Part shown: positions 9,802 to 21,474 of the stretch, in pieces
Numbering within the stretch: position 1 is the stretch's first letter
Layout: each line of letters opens with the position of its first letter
Assembly: GCA_029817715.1 (NCBI GenBank)
Contig: JARUPY010000027.1
Location: forward strand, 220,532 to 284,531
DNA: 64,000 bases
Source: Melastoma dodecandrum
Taxonomy: Eukaryota; Streptophyta; Magnoliopsida; Myrtales; Melastomataceae
Direction: 5' to 3'
The notes under the pieces: generated by a model
The model's database searches: none
What the model was told of the DNA's origin: nothing
What the model saw: the letters and a program-made list of their open reading frames with translations, nothing else
Translations under genes and position numbers: made by a program

Positions 9802-12520
9802 TGTGAAAGGATCGAGACTTTGTTGAATTTTTTAAAAAATAATTTTCTTGACACTTGGTCTTACAACTTTTATAATGTTCATTACATATGTGATCCTCGT
9901 TCCGTTCTCTATACAACCTTCCACCTTCACGAATGTCCGAATCCCCCTCGGATTTGCATGGGACTACAAACATGTTAGGACTTAGCCTAAGTATCGCACA
10001 AGACTCTTATGCGTATCGTCCCAAGTAACGGGTGGCAATCCACACCACCACATCCCTTCTTCATTCTCCCGCATCACTACGAGCAAACCAGCCTTCTCGG
10101 CCCTCATCTCCCTTTTTCTTGGCCTTTGTACATGCCCTCCAAGAGCGGGGACTCAGCCATTGGCCCTCCTTTTATAGCGCACAAGGCGACTTGCCAACGT
10201 GACCACGGTTCCTCGTCTTGTGTGTCCCGCCGGTATCGGTCTAGTTCGTTCCCAACTGCTCATTCTGGGGTCGACACGCCTCAGTCTGACCTTCACAAGA
10301 GCACTTAAATGGCAGCCCTCAACAGCTCGCCCCTTGTCTCGTTGTTCGTCCCCACGTAAGTTACTTAGTTTAGCTCATTCACCCAACCACCCCCGAGCTT
10401 ATTCCCGTGCTTGTTCAGCACGATGAAAGGGTTTGCCATGCCATCAAACATTCTCATTCCTTGCTCGCGCGACCAGCCCCATGGCTAAGTCTAGTTCCGG
10501 GGCTTAGACTCGCGATCTTGCTCCCTTGAGCGTTCATTCGAGTCCAACCTCGTGGACATCATATAACTCACGTTAACCTTATTTCCATTTACTTTTGTTC
10601 TCCAAGCAAACCCTTTTATAACTATCACGTAGAGGTTTGGTTCGTCATTCGCGTCGATTAGCGCAGCCCACTCATGGGCCGTAATTTGTATCATCGTTTC
10701 GTTCGTTTCTTCCGTGTACCTACGGTCGGTTACCTCAAGGTGCGCACCATCCATGCCACCCCGTTCATCCTTGTTTCGACCTCTCCTTGGTCTCTAAGCC
10801 TCCCTTTTTATGTTGGGATTTAAGCATTTCATTCCTCGTTCAATTTGAACGGGACTACCCAATTGTCGGCAATTTGTTCGGGCATAATCATACCGCAAGG
10901 GCATTCGCGTTCGGTACAAGTGCGCTTATCACGACCAACTCAACCCAGCCATATTCGGTCTCTTTCCTAACCCCTAACCCTTCCTTTTCTGGTTAGGAAT
11001 TACGTGATTCAATCCTTACAACAACCCGAAACGGGACAGCCACACATTGGCGCCCCTTTCGCATGTCACAGGGGCATTCGCATTTCGGGCGTGCCCATCA
11101 CCGCCGTTCGTTTCAGCCTTAGTTAGCCTTGTTCTCAAGCTTGTCTTTAAACCTTTTTAGCCTCATAACGATTTAAAACGGGGCAGTCCATCATCGACCC
11201 CCTCATCGTGCATCATTCTCGCTCGTTTCCACCGAAACCTCATGGTTCGGTCTCACCTCCCATCCACCCCCGAGCGCAACCATTTCGTGCCATATCTTTG
11301 CAAGAGTGACAACCTCTTTAGGGTCCAAATCAGTCCCGTTTCATTGTAATAATTCCAGCCCTTGGTCGAGTCAAGTTCCGAGGTATAACCTCGCGGATTC
11401 CGCTCTACGAGCACATATTCAAGTCCAGCCTCGGAGGGGGGGTACTTTCGTGCCTTTCCCCTCCTCAGATCCTCATCTTTTCCAGCCCTAAGGCCGAGTT
11501 CCGACCTCCCAAGGGTCGCACACAACGTTCATATCCCGCATATTCCGTCTTTCGACGCTTACACCCACACCGTACAACCATACATCCGACGGGTTTCGGG
11601 GCGGCCTCCCTCATCTCCGAGGTCCGGCTTCACCCCTAGCCCCCTTTGCTCCGGCAGCCCCTCTTGGGTATGGGGGGGTCGGCTGATGTCGCCCCCTGGG
11701 CGTCCGCGACCCCAACTCAATCCGTGACGACCCCCACACGACCCTTCAGTGACCAATTTCGCCCGCGATTATCCTAAGATCTAAACCTCGTCTCAAAAAT
11801 CTAATCCCCACTAAACACCTCTTAATGACCTCCTTAAGACCCCAAAGGTGTTTATTTTCAATTTCAGGTCGGGTCATTTTTCGGCCGAATCGACCCCCCT
11901 AGGGTCACCCCCCTAGCGCTGTGGGCATGCTCAGGGGCAGCGTCTGTCGCCTCTCCATCACCCCTCTATCGCCCACCAATCGCCCCTCAGGACGCCCCTC
12001 TGTCGCCCTTTGCCATTGCTTGCCCATCGCCCCCTCATCGCCCACCTGTCGCCCCTCTATCGCCCACGGGCAGCGGGGGAAAGCCTGCCCGACTCCCTTT
12101 CGGGAATGTCCGCGAGCGGGTTTCTCTCTCTTCACGGATGGGCGCCTGTGCGCTTCTCTCTCCTGACGGTTGGGCGTCTGGGCGTGCTAGGGTCGGCGGC
12201 CATCGCCCCCCGGGCCAACGGCCGTCGCCCACGACCCCGACCCGCATCGACCTCCATACCTCCCGATCTACGACCGATCTCAAAATTTTAACACCTACTT
12301 TAGAGACTTATTTCACGTCCTCTATCACCCCGTACATGTTCCGGGCCGATCCAAGAACCTTCGATTTTGGGCGTTCCATGCCCCCTTACACGTCTCAACC
12401 TCAATCACGCATCATTCCATTGCGCTCTCGCATTAACCCTGCTTCCGTATCCGTTCCTATCACTCATTTCGTTGTCTAATGACACCCTCATTTTAATTAA
12501 TAAAAAGACGGGTCGTTACA
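9802..12520. mobile_element. LTR-like insertion (probable solo LTR, about 2.7 kb) in the PHYA relic
   Basis: The insertion interrupts one phytochrome codon run. The sequence AACAT occurs on both sides (9798-9802 and 12520-12524), a perfect 5-bp target duplication if the element is 9803-12519. If it is read with TG...CA ends (TGTGAAAGG...GTCGTTACA, 9802-12520) the duplication is ACA. No gag or pol homology is visible. The interior is C-rich and includes a degenerate TCGCCC repeat at 11940-12070. These properties fit a long solo LTR; a nonautonomous element is the alternative. Confidence 0.75.
11935..12075. repeat. Degenerate TCGCCC-type repeat in the solo LTR
   Basis: The motif TCGCCC with short spacers (CTCTAT, ACCAA, CCTCA, CACCTG) recurs about ten times. 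It gives open frames on both strands (around 11900-12290) that look like artefacts of composition. Confidence 0.6.
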
Positions 12521-13285
12521 ACATTAACTCCATTGCTTCTCTGGTCATGGTCGTCACGGTTAGTGAGGAAAATGATGAAGCTGACAATAACGACCCCGTA
12601 CAACCTCAGTAGAGAAAGAAGCTCCGGGGTCTTGTGGCTTGCCATAACACAAGTCCTCGATTTGTTCCATTCCCCCTTAGGTATGCCTCCGAGTTCTAGC
12701 TCAAGTTTTCGCCTTTTATGTCAACAAGGAGCTCGAGCTAGAAAATCAGACACTGGAGAAGAATAACTTGCGCATTTGGACTCTTTTATGCGCTATCTTA
12801 ATGAGAGATGCGCCTCTGGGTATTGTATCTCAGTGCCCCAATGTGATGGATCTCGTGAAATGTGATGGAGCAGTTCTTTTGTATAACAACACAATCTACA
12901 GGATTGGAGTAACTCCTACTGATTCTCAGATTCAAGGCATAGCTTCTTCTTGGTTGTCTGAGTAGCACATGGATTCTACTTGTCTAAGCATGGACAGTTT
13001 GCACGATGCTGGATATCCTGGGGCGCTTTCTTTAGGCGATTCTTTTTGTAGAATGGCTGCCGGTGAGAATAACTTCCAAGAACATGATTTTCTGGTTTCG
13101 ATCGCATACTGCGTCGGAGATTCGATGGGGCGGGGCAAAGAATGAACCCAATGAGAAGTACAACCGCTGGAGGATGCATCCACCTAGGTCTTCCTTTTAA
13201 GGCTTTGCTTCTGGTCGTTAAAATGAGGAGTTTGCCTTCGAACGAGACGGATGCCATACACTCAATGCAGCATATCTTGAGGACT

Positions 13286-13808
13286 AAATGAGGAGCTTCT
13301 CTTATTATACGAAAGAAACTAATTTATTTACATGGAATAGTCATTTATTATATGCGTAGGATTGTGTAATTTGACTATGTTAAAAGCAATTTGCAGTTGC
13401 GTCTTTTTATGATTTTCACGTCTTTTTACAATTTCTTGGATGTTTGAAGTACCTGTTTTTTTTTTTTGAAAATTAAAATACGAGTTCAATTTCAAAATTT
13501 AAAATTTAAATAAGTTCGAATTCGAGATCGAATTTGGAGCTGATATTTTGAAGAAGGTGGGCTGGATTAGCGTCTTGAATTAAATTATAAAATTTAATTT
13601 GACATTTGAAATCAGTTTTGGCATTAATGGAAACGAATGAAATAGTTGTGCTATTATTATTTCTTTTTTTCATCAATGAGAGACAGTTGGTTCCAACTAA
13701 TCCCCGGGGGTAGCCTTTCTCCCTAGATCCAATTAATATATTCTTATCATATTCGATGTTACCAAAGGTATTATCATCTTCCTTCGAAAGCACACACAAA
13801 CTCACCAT
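13286..13808. other. Spacer and presumed promoter of the downstream dehydrogenase
   Basis: The region is AT-rich with a T run at 13456-13467. No coding homology is seen. It separates the end of the phytochrome relic from the dehydrogenase start codon and must hold that gene's promoter, but I see no unambiguous TATA box. Confidence 0.5.
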
Positions 13809-15303
13809 ATGAATCCAGAAGAAATGGGCGACTCCATTAGCGACGGAGGAGACCACAACCAACCCCACCCTCAGCCTGATGTGGTGCTCATCACAGGGTG
13901 TTCCCAGGGAGGCATTGGCCACGCTATGGCCCGTGCCTTCGCTGCCCGGGACTGCAAGGTCGTCGCCACCACCCGCTCCAAGTCATCCATGTCCGACCTC
14001 GACGGCGATCCCAGGTTCTTCCTCCGCGAGCTCGACGTTCTCGACGACCGCAGCGTCAACAAGGTCGTCTCCGATGTCATCGACAAGTTCGGGAAGATCG
14101 ACGTGTTGGTTAACAACGCCGGGGTTCAGTGTATCGGCCCACTCGCCGAGGTGTCCTTGTCGTCCCTGCAGCAAACCTTCGATACCAACGTCTATGGTGA
14201 ACCCAACTGATCGCTTCTACTTCCTTCCCCTGAATTTGGTTCGATTTTTTGCGGTAATTAGGTTAAAATTGGAGGTTAGTTTTTGGTGTCTTGGTTTGTT
14301 TAAGTGACGGACTTCTCGCTGAAATGAATACCTTTTTTAGCATTTGGGGTTGTTCCCGAATTCATTTGCCTGATTGTTTGTTTCTTTGGCATAAAATGCC
14401 GAAAGTTTAGTAGATGTTGCTAATATGTGTGATTGCCCTGTTATGATGATTTCTCTGGTGAACCTTCTCCAAACCAGCAACACCGCATTGATGCTTGTCT
14501 GCTGCTTTGCTCCTGTTCTTTCCTCGACTGAAGTGGAAGTGAAATTTTTGGCTCATCCAACCTATATTTGATGTCGGAACCTATCGCCCTGCTCACCATC
14601 AGCAGATGATAGTTGTTCCTAGATCAGATTTAAGCTCCTTGTGATTTATACAGCGCAATCAGCTTGCTTTTGGGAACACTTTTCCTGCAGGCTCCATGAG
14701 GATGATTCAAGCCACGGTTCCCCACATGGCGAAGAGAAGAAAAGGGAAAGTTGCCAATGTCGGAAGCGTCACGGCTCTATCGCCGGGACCATGGGCCGGT
14801 GTTTATATTGCAACCAAGGCTGCCCTTCATGCGCTCACCGACACTCTCAGGTCAATCCGTACGCTGTTAGTTTTAATGAATAAATGTTTCTCTGATTCAT
14901 CCCTCTTTGTTTGTCGCACAAATGAATGTTGACTCCGAAAACACATCTGTCTCTGATGATGAGCAGATTGGAGCTGAAGCCGCTGGGGATAGACGTCGTC
15001 AACATTGTGCCTGGTGCTGTCAAGTCAAACATCGGGAACTCTGCCTCTGCGAGCTTCAACAAGTTGCCCGAACTGAAGCTCTACAAGCCCTTTGAGGCCG
15101 TGATCCGGGAAAGGGCCAACTTCTCGCAGCAAGTTGGTGCCACCCCAACCGATGAGTTTGCGAAAGCAGCAGTGGACGCTATCTTGAGGAAGAACACACC
15201 GAGTTGGTTCACTGGTGGAAAGTATTCTACAGTCAGTGCAATCATGTACCATCTTCCTCTCTTTATTAGGGATTTCATCATGAGGAAAGCCATGAAATGT
15301 TAA
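13809..15303 (+). CDS. Short-chain dehydrogenase/reductase, NADPH-dependent 1-acyl-DHAP reductase type
   Basis: Three exons: 13809-14196, 14691-14850, 14967-15303. The introns are GT-AG and phases match (388+160+337 = 885 nt, 294 aa). The protein is a classical SDR: cofactor motif TGCSQGGIG (residues 29-37), NNAG (102-105), and catalytic Ser155, Tyr168 and Lys172 (YIATK). The C terminus is hydrophobic and basic ([18 protein letters not shown]), suggesting membrane association. The closest family I recognise is the Ayr1-like acylglycerone-phosphate reductases, which reduce 1-acyl-DHAP to lysophosphatidate with NADPH; the exact substrate is inferred. All key residues are intact and no stop interrupts the model, so it is probably functional. 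ATG at 13809 is the first start; MGDSIS at 13824 is an alternative. It is convergent with the CID gene. Confidence 0.93.
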
Positions 15304-15605
15304 CACTTACCTCTTGACACAAAGACTTCTGCCATTAGTCATGACTTTGTTCATTTGCATCGAGGGGAAATTATGTGCTTCAAGGGACAGTAAGTGATGA
15401 AATAATGGCTCCCAGTTCCAGCAACTTCTCCTCATTCTTTCTTGTTTCTTGACTGCTCAAAAAACTATTTGATGATCCAGCAGCCATGAGATGTAGGTGA
15501 ACACAAAGAACTAGGCACAAATGCAATCGCCCCAAGTTACTTGTACAACATCACTCCAGCTACAGAAAAAAACTGTCCTGAACAAGGATGCTGCAACATA
15601 GCTTC
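15304..15605. other. Shared 3' intergenic region of two convergent genes
   Basis: Only 302 bases separate the stop codons of the dehydrogenase (+) and the CID gene (-), so their 3' UTRs probably fill or overlap here. No other feature is visible. Confidence 0.6.
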
Positions 15606-18041
15606 TCACTGAGGTTGGTGTTGATGTGCATAATACATCATTTGAGGGGGTTGAAGCGGCCTAAAAGGAGGTTGGGGGGCTACTGGTACTGCAGGCTGCG
15701 CCAATGTCAGCGTTTGGTTTGGCACCATCTGTTGAAACCCAGGCGGAGCCGTTAACAAAGGGCTTGCCATTTGAGGCGGTGGCGGTAGTCCATGTGAAGC
15801 TGGGAAGTTAATGAAACTATATGAGGCCACTGCTGGCCCGGCTGGCTGTATATACGGCTGCGTTGGGGGATTTGGCAGAATCTGGTACAGAGGCTGAGAT
15901 GTCGGGATCTGACTCGGTACAGCTTGTGGGGGAATTAACCCATGAGAGAATGAATGATTGGCAGCAGGTGATGGCGCCAACATCATTGGCTTTTCGGTTG
16001 CAGGAGAGCTCTTCGTGAAACCAGCATTCTTTGCTTCTTCGGCAGCAAATGAGGAAAGAACAGAGGTCATGATGAGTTGTGATGAAGTAGAAGCAGCGAG
16101 CTTGTCCACAACCTCGGCAGCAATGGAGGCAGCTGTCTTCCTCGGTGTTCTTGATTCTTGAAGGCTTGTACCATTATCCCGCGACCCTGAGGTCGATGGT
16201 TTATGGATGTAGTTTTCGTCGGTCAGCTGCTTCCTCATTATTTCCACTTCTTGAGCTTGTGCATGTGCAACCTGTAACCATGACCAAGTTAAAGATCTTA
16301 CAAAAAAGATTACTTTCTAGCTAAATCAGGAAAAAATAAGGAACAGTTTGTCATGTACCATAAGTATAACCGTTTCAGCCAGTTAACTTGCAGGGACAAG
16401 GAATATTCTCATCAAGTTTAAAACAAATTTTGTTTTTCAGTAACTGGCAACATATAGTACACCAAAAGGCAGGCATAGATGGCGCATGGACATAGCTAAA
16501 TATTTTTCAAAGCAAGAAAAATGGTTTTGTTAGAGAGAACGGTTTAATGTTTTATCAGAAACTACTCATGGACAACCAACCCATCGAACAAATTGGCAAA
16601 ATTCAAATGGAAAAACCACATACCTGCATCTGGGTCCTGACATTCTCCAGTTGAGATTCCTGAAGTTATATTGTAAATGATTACTTAAGCCCACAAAAGA
16701 ATATAGAGTTTTTAATCAATCACAAAACAATATTAACATCAGACAGAGATGCCAATAGGGCCACTGTTTCTTCCAAGATTTTGCTTATTTCAGAGGAACA
16801 CACCTGTTCATGGAGAGCTTCTCTTAATTGAGATACAAGGAGTGCGCGGCTTTCTTCGACAGTCTTGAGTTTCTCAACACACTGCTTTAAAGTGGTCTCT
16901 TCCCCCTCCAATTCTTTGGCCAGTTTTTCCCTCTTCGGATCCTTGGCTACATAAAGATAAAGCCAATGTATTCCCAGTCAAAATAAAGTCTAATTAATTA
17001 CGCCAAATTTGCATGGCCAATCATAATCATCATTGAAGCCGATACTAAAACACGGACAAAGTATATGGTGCTTACGATTTAAGCAGGCAATGTCGACATC
17101 TTTCTCAATCTTCCTCACGCGGTGTACAGCAGATTTGCAATTGCTCATCTCAACATCCTCATTCGGTTGTTCACCAAGAACCACGTGAAAAGCAGACACT
17201 ATTTTCTCCACCGAGGACCCGATTGTCAACTTCTGAAACTCCCACAGAAATCGTCATGTAAGCATCATGTTAAACCCAATAACATCTTCAACCGGCCATA
17301 AACCACCCAAAAGAACATAATAATTAGGAGTAAAATCCTTTACCGTCTTAATGGATCGGGAATCCCTCTTCACAATACGTATAGAGCGGGAACGCTTTTT
17401 GCTCAAATCCAAGGGAGGAGGAGCCTCTCCTCCGAGCATCAAATCTTTCAAACTCTTGGAACGGTGTCCGAATACTCTCCTCTCTTCCCATATACCAACC
17501 TAGAAAAAAAATTTCCACATCTTGTCAAATCAACAGGCATCATCAACATTATCCCCGAACAACCAAACCAGGCATCCACAGAACTCAATTGCCCTACCAA
17601 TCTAGAAACCACATTCTTCCCACGATCGTCGTCCTTCTCAAGGACATCCTTCAAAGCCCCAGGAAGGACCTTCCAGAACTCGTCGACAAACTCGTTACCC
17701 TTGCGCTTGCTATTCTGCAAGATATCATTAGCGAGGTACAGCAAAGGGACTTTCTGAGCCATATCGGAGTCGTGGAACTGCTTATCCCATGTCGTGACGA
17801 CCAGCTCGGCCTTACTCCTATGGAAAATACACCAATGCGACAAGGCTGCGGCAGGCAATCAGTAAAACAGGAACGAGCACGGGAAGTTTAGAGGACAAGC
17901 CCATGGAATCAGCCAAAATCCAGAAACCCTAAAAAGAGTTTCGGCAGTCGATGAAGCATTACTTTCGATGCACTGTTGGGTGCTGTTGAGCTTAGAGAGC
18001 TTGTCGGCGAGTATCTGCTCACTGAAGACGCTACCACTCAT
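15606..18041 (-). CDS. CID-domain protein, RPRD1/Rtt103-like (ENTH/VHS family)
   Basis: Seven exons on the minus strand: 18041-17963, 17845-17598, 17499-17344, 17232-17076, 16946-16804, 16659-16624, 16271-15606. All introns are GT-AG and phases agree, giving 494 aa. Residues 1-135 form a CTD-interacting domain (FSEQILADKLSKLN, LSHWCIFHRSKAELVVTTWD, LLYLANDILQNSKRKG, IWEERRVFG). This domain binds the phosphorylated C-terminal repeat of RNA polymerase II. Residues of about 195-290 are coiled coil (KPREKL-type heptads, VEESRALLVSQLREALHEQ). The last 200 residues are Pro/Gln-rich and low complexity. This is the architecture of RPRD1/CREPT-type transcription termination factors in the nucleus. ATG at 18041 was chosen because MSGSVFSEQ matches the family start; an in-frame ATG nine bases upstream is possible. 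Confidence 0.93.
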
Positions 18042-19209
18042 CACCACCATAAAAAGCACAACTACAGGTTTTGCTCTGTCAAGACAGCCGCTTCGATTCA
18101 CCGCAGATAATGCCGCGGACGGCGACGACAACTCTCGACAGCAACTGGATCGAGATTCAAGTGGAGGCAGGGGAATATCGGGATTGGAGACAGTCGTTGG
18201 GAGGCGAGGGACAGCGGAGGTGGTGGTGAGGTGGGGATCGGTGGTAGGACAGGACTCGGTTCCAGCTGTACGGGCTTGGGGTTGGGGTTGGGGCGGGGAA
18301 ACAACGGCACAACGTACGGTCTGGTCTCTCCACGACAAGTGTCTCTCCGGTTAGGGCAAAAACTCGAGCCCTATGCCGTGTTTGGTTTGGAGTAAATTTG
18401 AGAGACTTAGGGGATGTCTGGATTGGGAATAGTTTCAAAATCTTTTATTTTTAATATTATTTTTTTTATTTTTCTTTATGGAAATAAAATAATTAAAATA
18501 AAAAAAATCTTGAAATTTGTTTTACCTAATTTCAAAATTTTTTAGAAAAAATCCTTTGCACTAACCAAAAAATGTGGGTCTCTGCTCTGCTTGGTGTGAT
18601 CGTATGGTGTCTCCAATAACAATTTATATTGATTGACTAGTTTAATTAAATATTATAAAAATAAATTCTCCAAATCTATAAATATTATATAAAAAAATCA
18701 CAATTTTTCAGCATTCCTAATAATTGTGGACCGGTTTTAAAATTCAAACTTACTGACTTAAAAGTTTCCTATTTAATAGAATTTTAGTTTGGGAAATTAT
18801 AAAGTTGTAAGACTTTTCATCATAATTTTAAAATTTTATAGAACTCAATCAAGAGTTTAAGGATTTTATTTAAAATCTCAAAATTAATGTACTAAATGTA
18901 AAAATCTTATAAATTACCATATTTTTTACCCTTTTGTAATTTTTAAATTTTTAAATATGTACGTGAACATGCCTTATTTTAAAACAAAAAAATGGACATA
19001 TATTTAGTCAAATGCCATGTTCAGATAAAATCAAACAATTTTGGATGATCATATTCGTATTAATATTTCTGTTTTTACAAAATTCATCCAATATTTTACT
19101 TCTTTTACCAAGAAATCGCATCTTCGCTCTATTTATTTCATCAGTACTTCACTAATTGTTTTCTTTGCCGAGAACATAGTCTTATGTTGTGTTTGGATTG
19201 AATCCTAAA
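18042..19209. other. CID gene upstream region and AT-rich spacer
   Basis: Bases to about 18360 are GC-rich and probably hold the 5' UTR and promoter of the CID gene. From 18420 the sequence is AT-rich, with phrases resembling MITE ends (GTCTGGATTGGGAATAG near 18417), but I could not pair inverted termini. No coding homology was found. Confidence 0.5.
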
Positions 19210-20714
19210 TGTTGGTATAAGATTGCACTAAGAAAATGGGTTGAATTAGTGCCTTAAGAGTTTTGACACTTTTTCGATCACAGAAGTGTGGTTCTGTCAA
19301 ATCACAAAGACCGGATCTGTTCGACAGATTTCCAGTTCTGAGATTCGTTATCTTATCTGTATGACACAAAGATTTATAGTGGTTCGACAAACAATACCTA
19401 CGTCCACTCTCTCAGCGCTCACCCAAAGTAGGGCGTATTCACTATGTTTAGAACAAGGGATTTACAGATCCATACTTTTGTCAGAAATGTGACTAACAAC
19501 TTGCATATACACACGTGACTAACTCAACCCGCACGCAAAGTGTCTGACTCCGGCTCCTCACTGAGCCCGTGGCTTGACGGCAACCACCTGCCCTCGTGGC
19601 TTAACGGCAACCACCTGCCCTTGCACACAACATGTGTGATTAACAACCTGAACAAAACAGAATTAGCAACTACAACACCAATAGTCTGCAGCCACAGAAG
19701 ACCCTCTCTCTCAGAAGTGATCGGCTCGGTGAATGCTCAACGGACGCTCTCAGCTTTTGCAACGGTGAAGGCACAAGGATTCTGATAAGCTTTCAGGTAG
19801 AACGACAATTTCGAAATGTCGTTTCACTCTTACATTTAAGCTTGTCCGCGGAATGAAGTTTCCCAATCAATCACCAACGGCTAGTTGAACCACTTGCCAT
19901 TTTCTCCTTTATGCGATCATGTGGGAAAACTTCCAGAGACACAAAACATTATCCTAACTAATATCTGATAATAATAAACTATTAATCACCCAACAAAAGA
20001 TAATGTCTTCTGCTCAGAAGTTGCTTTCTACAACAGCAGAATCAACACTTCTCCTTATACAAATTTGGCATTGGAATTGACTTGTTTCCATAATATGAAA
20101 ACATTCCCATCGTAAATTATTCTCACCAAATAAGGGAGATTTCAACCTGATTAGATTGCAGCCAAATTCAATAATTTTAGGATCACGTTAGTTAAGGAAA
20201 TAATTCTTTCCAAAACAATTCAAGGTCCAAGGAATAAACCTAGACGTGATGCCAAAGTTAATTCAATAAGAATTAACTTAAGGATGTATGAGATAAATAT
20301 CTCACGTGCTCGCATGTTGAACAATCTCCAATAAGGAAATCTTCATTCACTGAAATACCATTCTGTAATCGTAATAAGTACTCTAGCAAGGAGAGTTATG
20401 GCATCTGTGACACAGACGCTGATCTCTATAATTGAGATAGTGGACTCAATAGTAGATCTTGTTCTCAGAACACCATTTCTGATGACTAGGTTGTTTCCCC
20501 CGTTGAAGTACTCTACATAACTCTTTTACATATTGCACAGATAACAGAAACCAGCTTCTACACCCGAAGACATGTTTTTCTGTACACTTAAATAGCACAT
20601 TAGCAATATATAACGTTTGTCATCATCAAAACCAGATTATATCAACACTAAAACAATAAAATATGATGAAAAGTGATTAAGCATCATTCTTCCTGCTTTA
20701 AACGTATTCCAACA
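19210..20714 (-). mobile_element. Solo LTR of a SIRE/Maximus-type Ty1/copia element
   Basis: On the minus strand it starts TGTTGGAATACG and ends CTTATACCAACA, with 6-bp inverted ends TGTTGG/CCAACA. Inside is GGTTTTGATGATGACAAACG, a phrase typical of SIRE-type LTR starts, and near the end ACTAATTCAACCCATTTTC, typical of their 3' ends. There is no primer site or polypurine tract next to it. Flanking pentamers (CTAAA, ACTCA) do not match, so either a deletion occurred or the ends are slightly misplaced. Confidence 0.72.
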
Positions 20715-21474
20715 ACTCATGTTATATGGTTTGACATATGTTGTATGATTCCAAAAAATGTTGATCCGTACGAGGTTATTCGATCAATCCGTTTAATGTA
20801 AATTCTTTGGTGTTATATGAGGGTTCGTGCTTAGGGTTCTTGATCAAAATGAAGAAATAGAATGAGCCTATTCATTTTTTTCTAAATGTAAAATTTATTA
20901 AGAAGATTTGCTCTTTTCTTCCGGAAAGTACTGTATTCGTGGAATATTTTTAGAAGAAGTATGTGGCATTTTAAAAATGATTTACAAACAAGTGCTGTGT
21001 GTGTTGGGAGTTTTCCTTTGAGGATAAATAAGAGGGTTTAAGGTTAGTTTGCCTTAAAAAGTGGTAAAATCATAATTTACAAACTCAAATTTCGCCAATA
21101 TTTTTGGAAACAAACCGTGGAAAAGGATGGCAACTCTCTCAAGTGGCGTTGTTCCTAATAAGAACACCAAAGAAAATTACCGCCGGATCTTTAAAAAAAT
21201 TGAGTAAAATATTAACAGGTTTGAAGTTTAAAAATATCAATTTTAACCTTAAAAATAATATAATTGAAATTATTGATACCTTCATAAAATTGTATTTATA
21301 TTTTCTTTTATCCAAAGTGCCAACATTAATGATCTTTCTAATTATTTTGAGCAAGTGTTGTCATTTCAAAATTATTGGGCGACATATTCGCAAAGTCCTA
21401 CATTCAAGCAGCAGCGAGTCTCTTTTTAGGGAGCTGTCCTCATGTAATAGTATATGGGATGTCATTTCAAAGTT
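20715..21474. other. AT-rich spacer
   Basis: No recognisable gene. The open frame of 137 codons at 21104-21517 (+) is low-complexity K/I/L/N sequence without homology and is not called. Near 21430-21520 the phrases GTATATGGGATGTC and CTCATGTAATAGT each occur twice, a small local duplication. Confidence 0.5.

Larger units (their letters stand above)
9634..13285 (+). pseudogene. PHYA: Phytochrome A pseudogene fragment, split by an insertion
   Basis: Two separated stretches join into one phytochrome A segment. The left part (9634-9802) reads [39 protein letters not shown] and then QYMEN. The right part (12520-13285) continues [79 protein letters not shown] and TDAIHSMQHILR. This covers the end of the GAF domain and most of the PHY domain. 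The SIASLVM and PFPLRY wording is closer to phyA than phyB, C or E. Stops (near 12611 and 12963), several frameshifts and a scrambled chromophore-cysteine region (about 9765-9785) show it is dead. Upstream and downstream exons are absent, so it is a fragment. Confidence 0.88.

Noticed and set aside
11559..12479. Several open frames on both strands in the C-rich region
   Set aside because: They result from TCGCCC-type composition inside the LTR-like insertion; no homology and mutual overlap.
13871..14307. Long frames overlapping exon 1 of the dehydrogenase in other registers
   Set aside because: GC-rich coding shadow; the SDR frame has the cofactor and NNAG motifs and correct splice sites.
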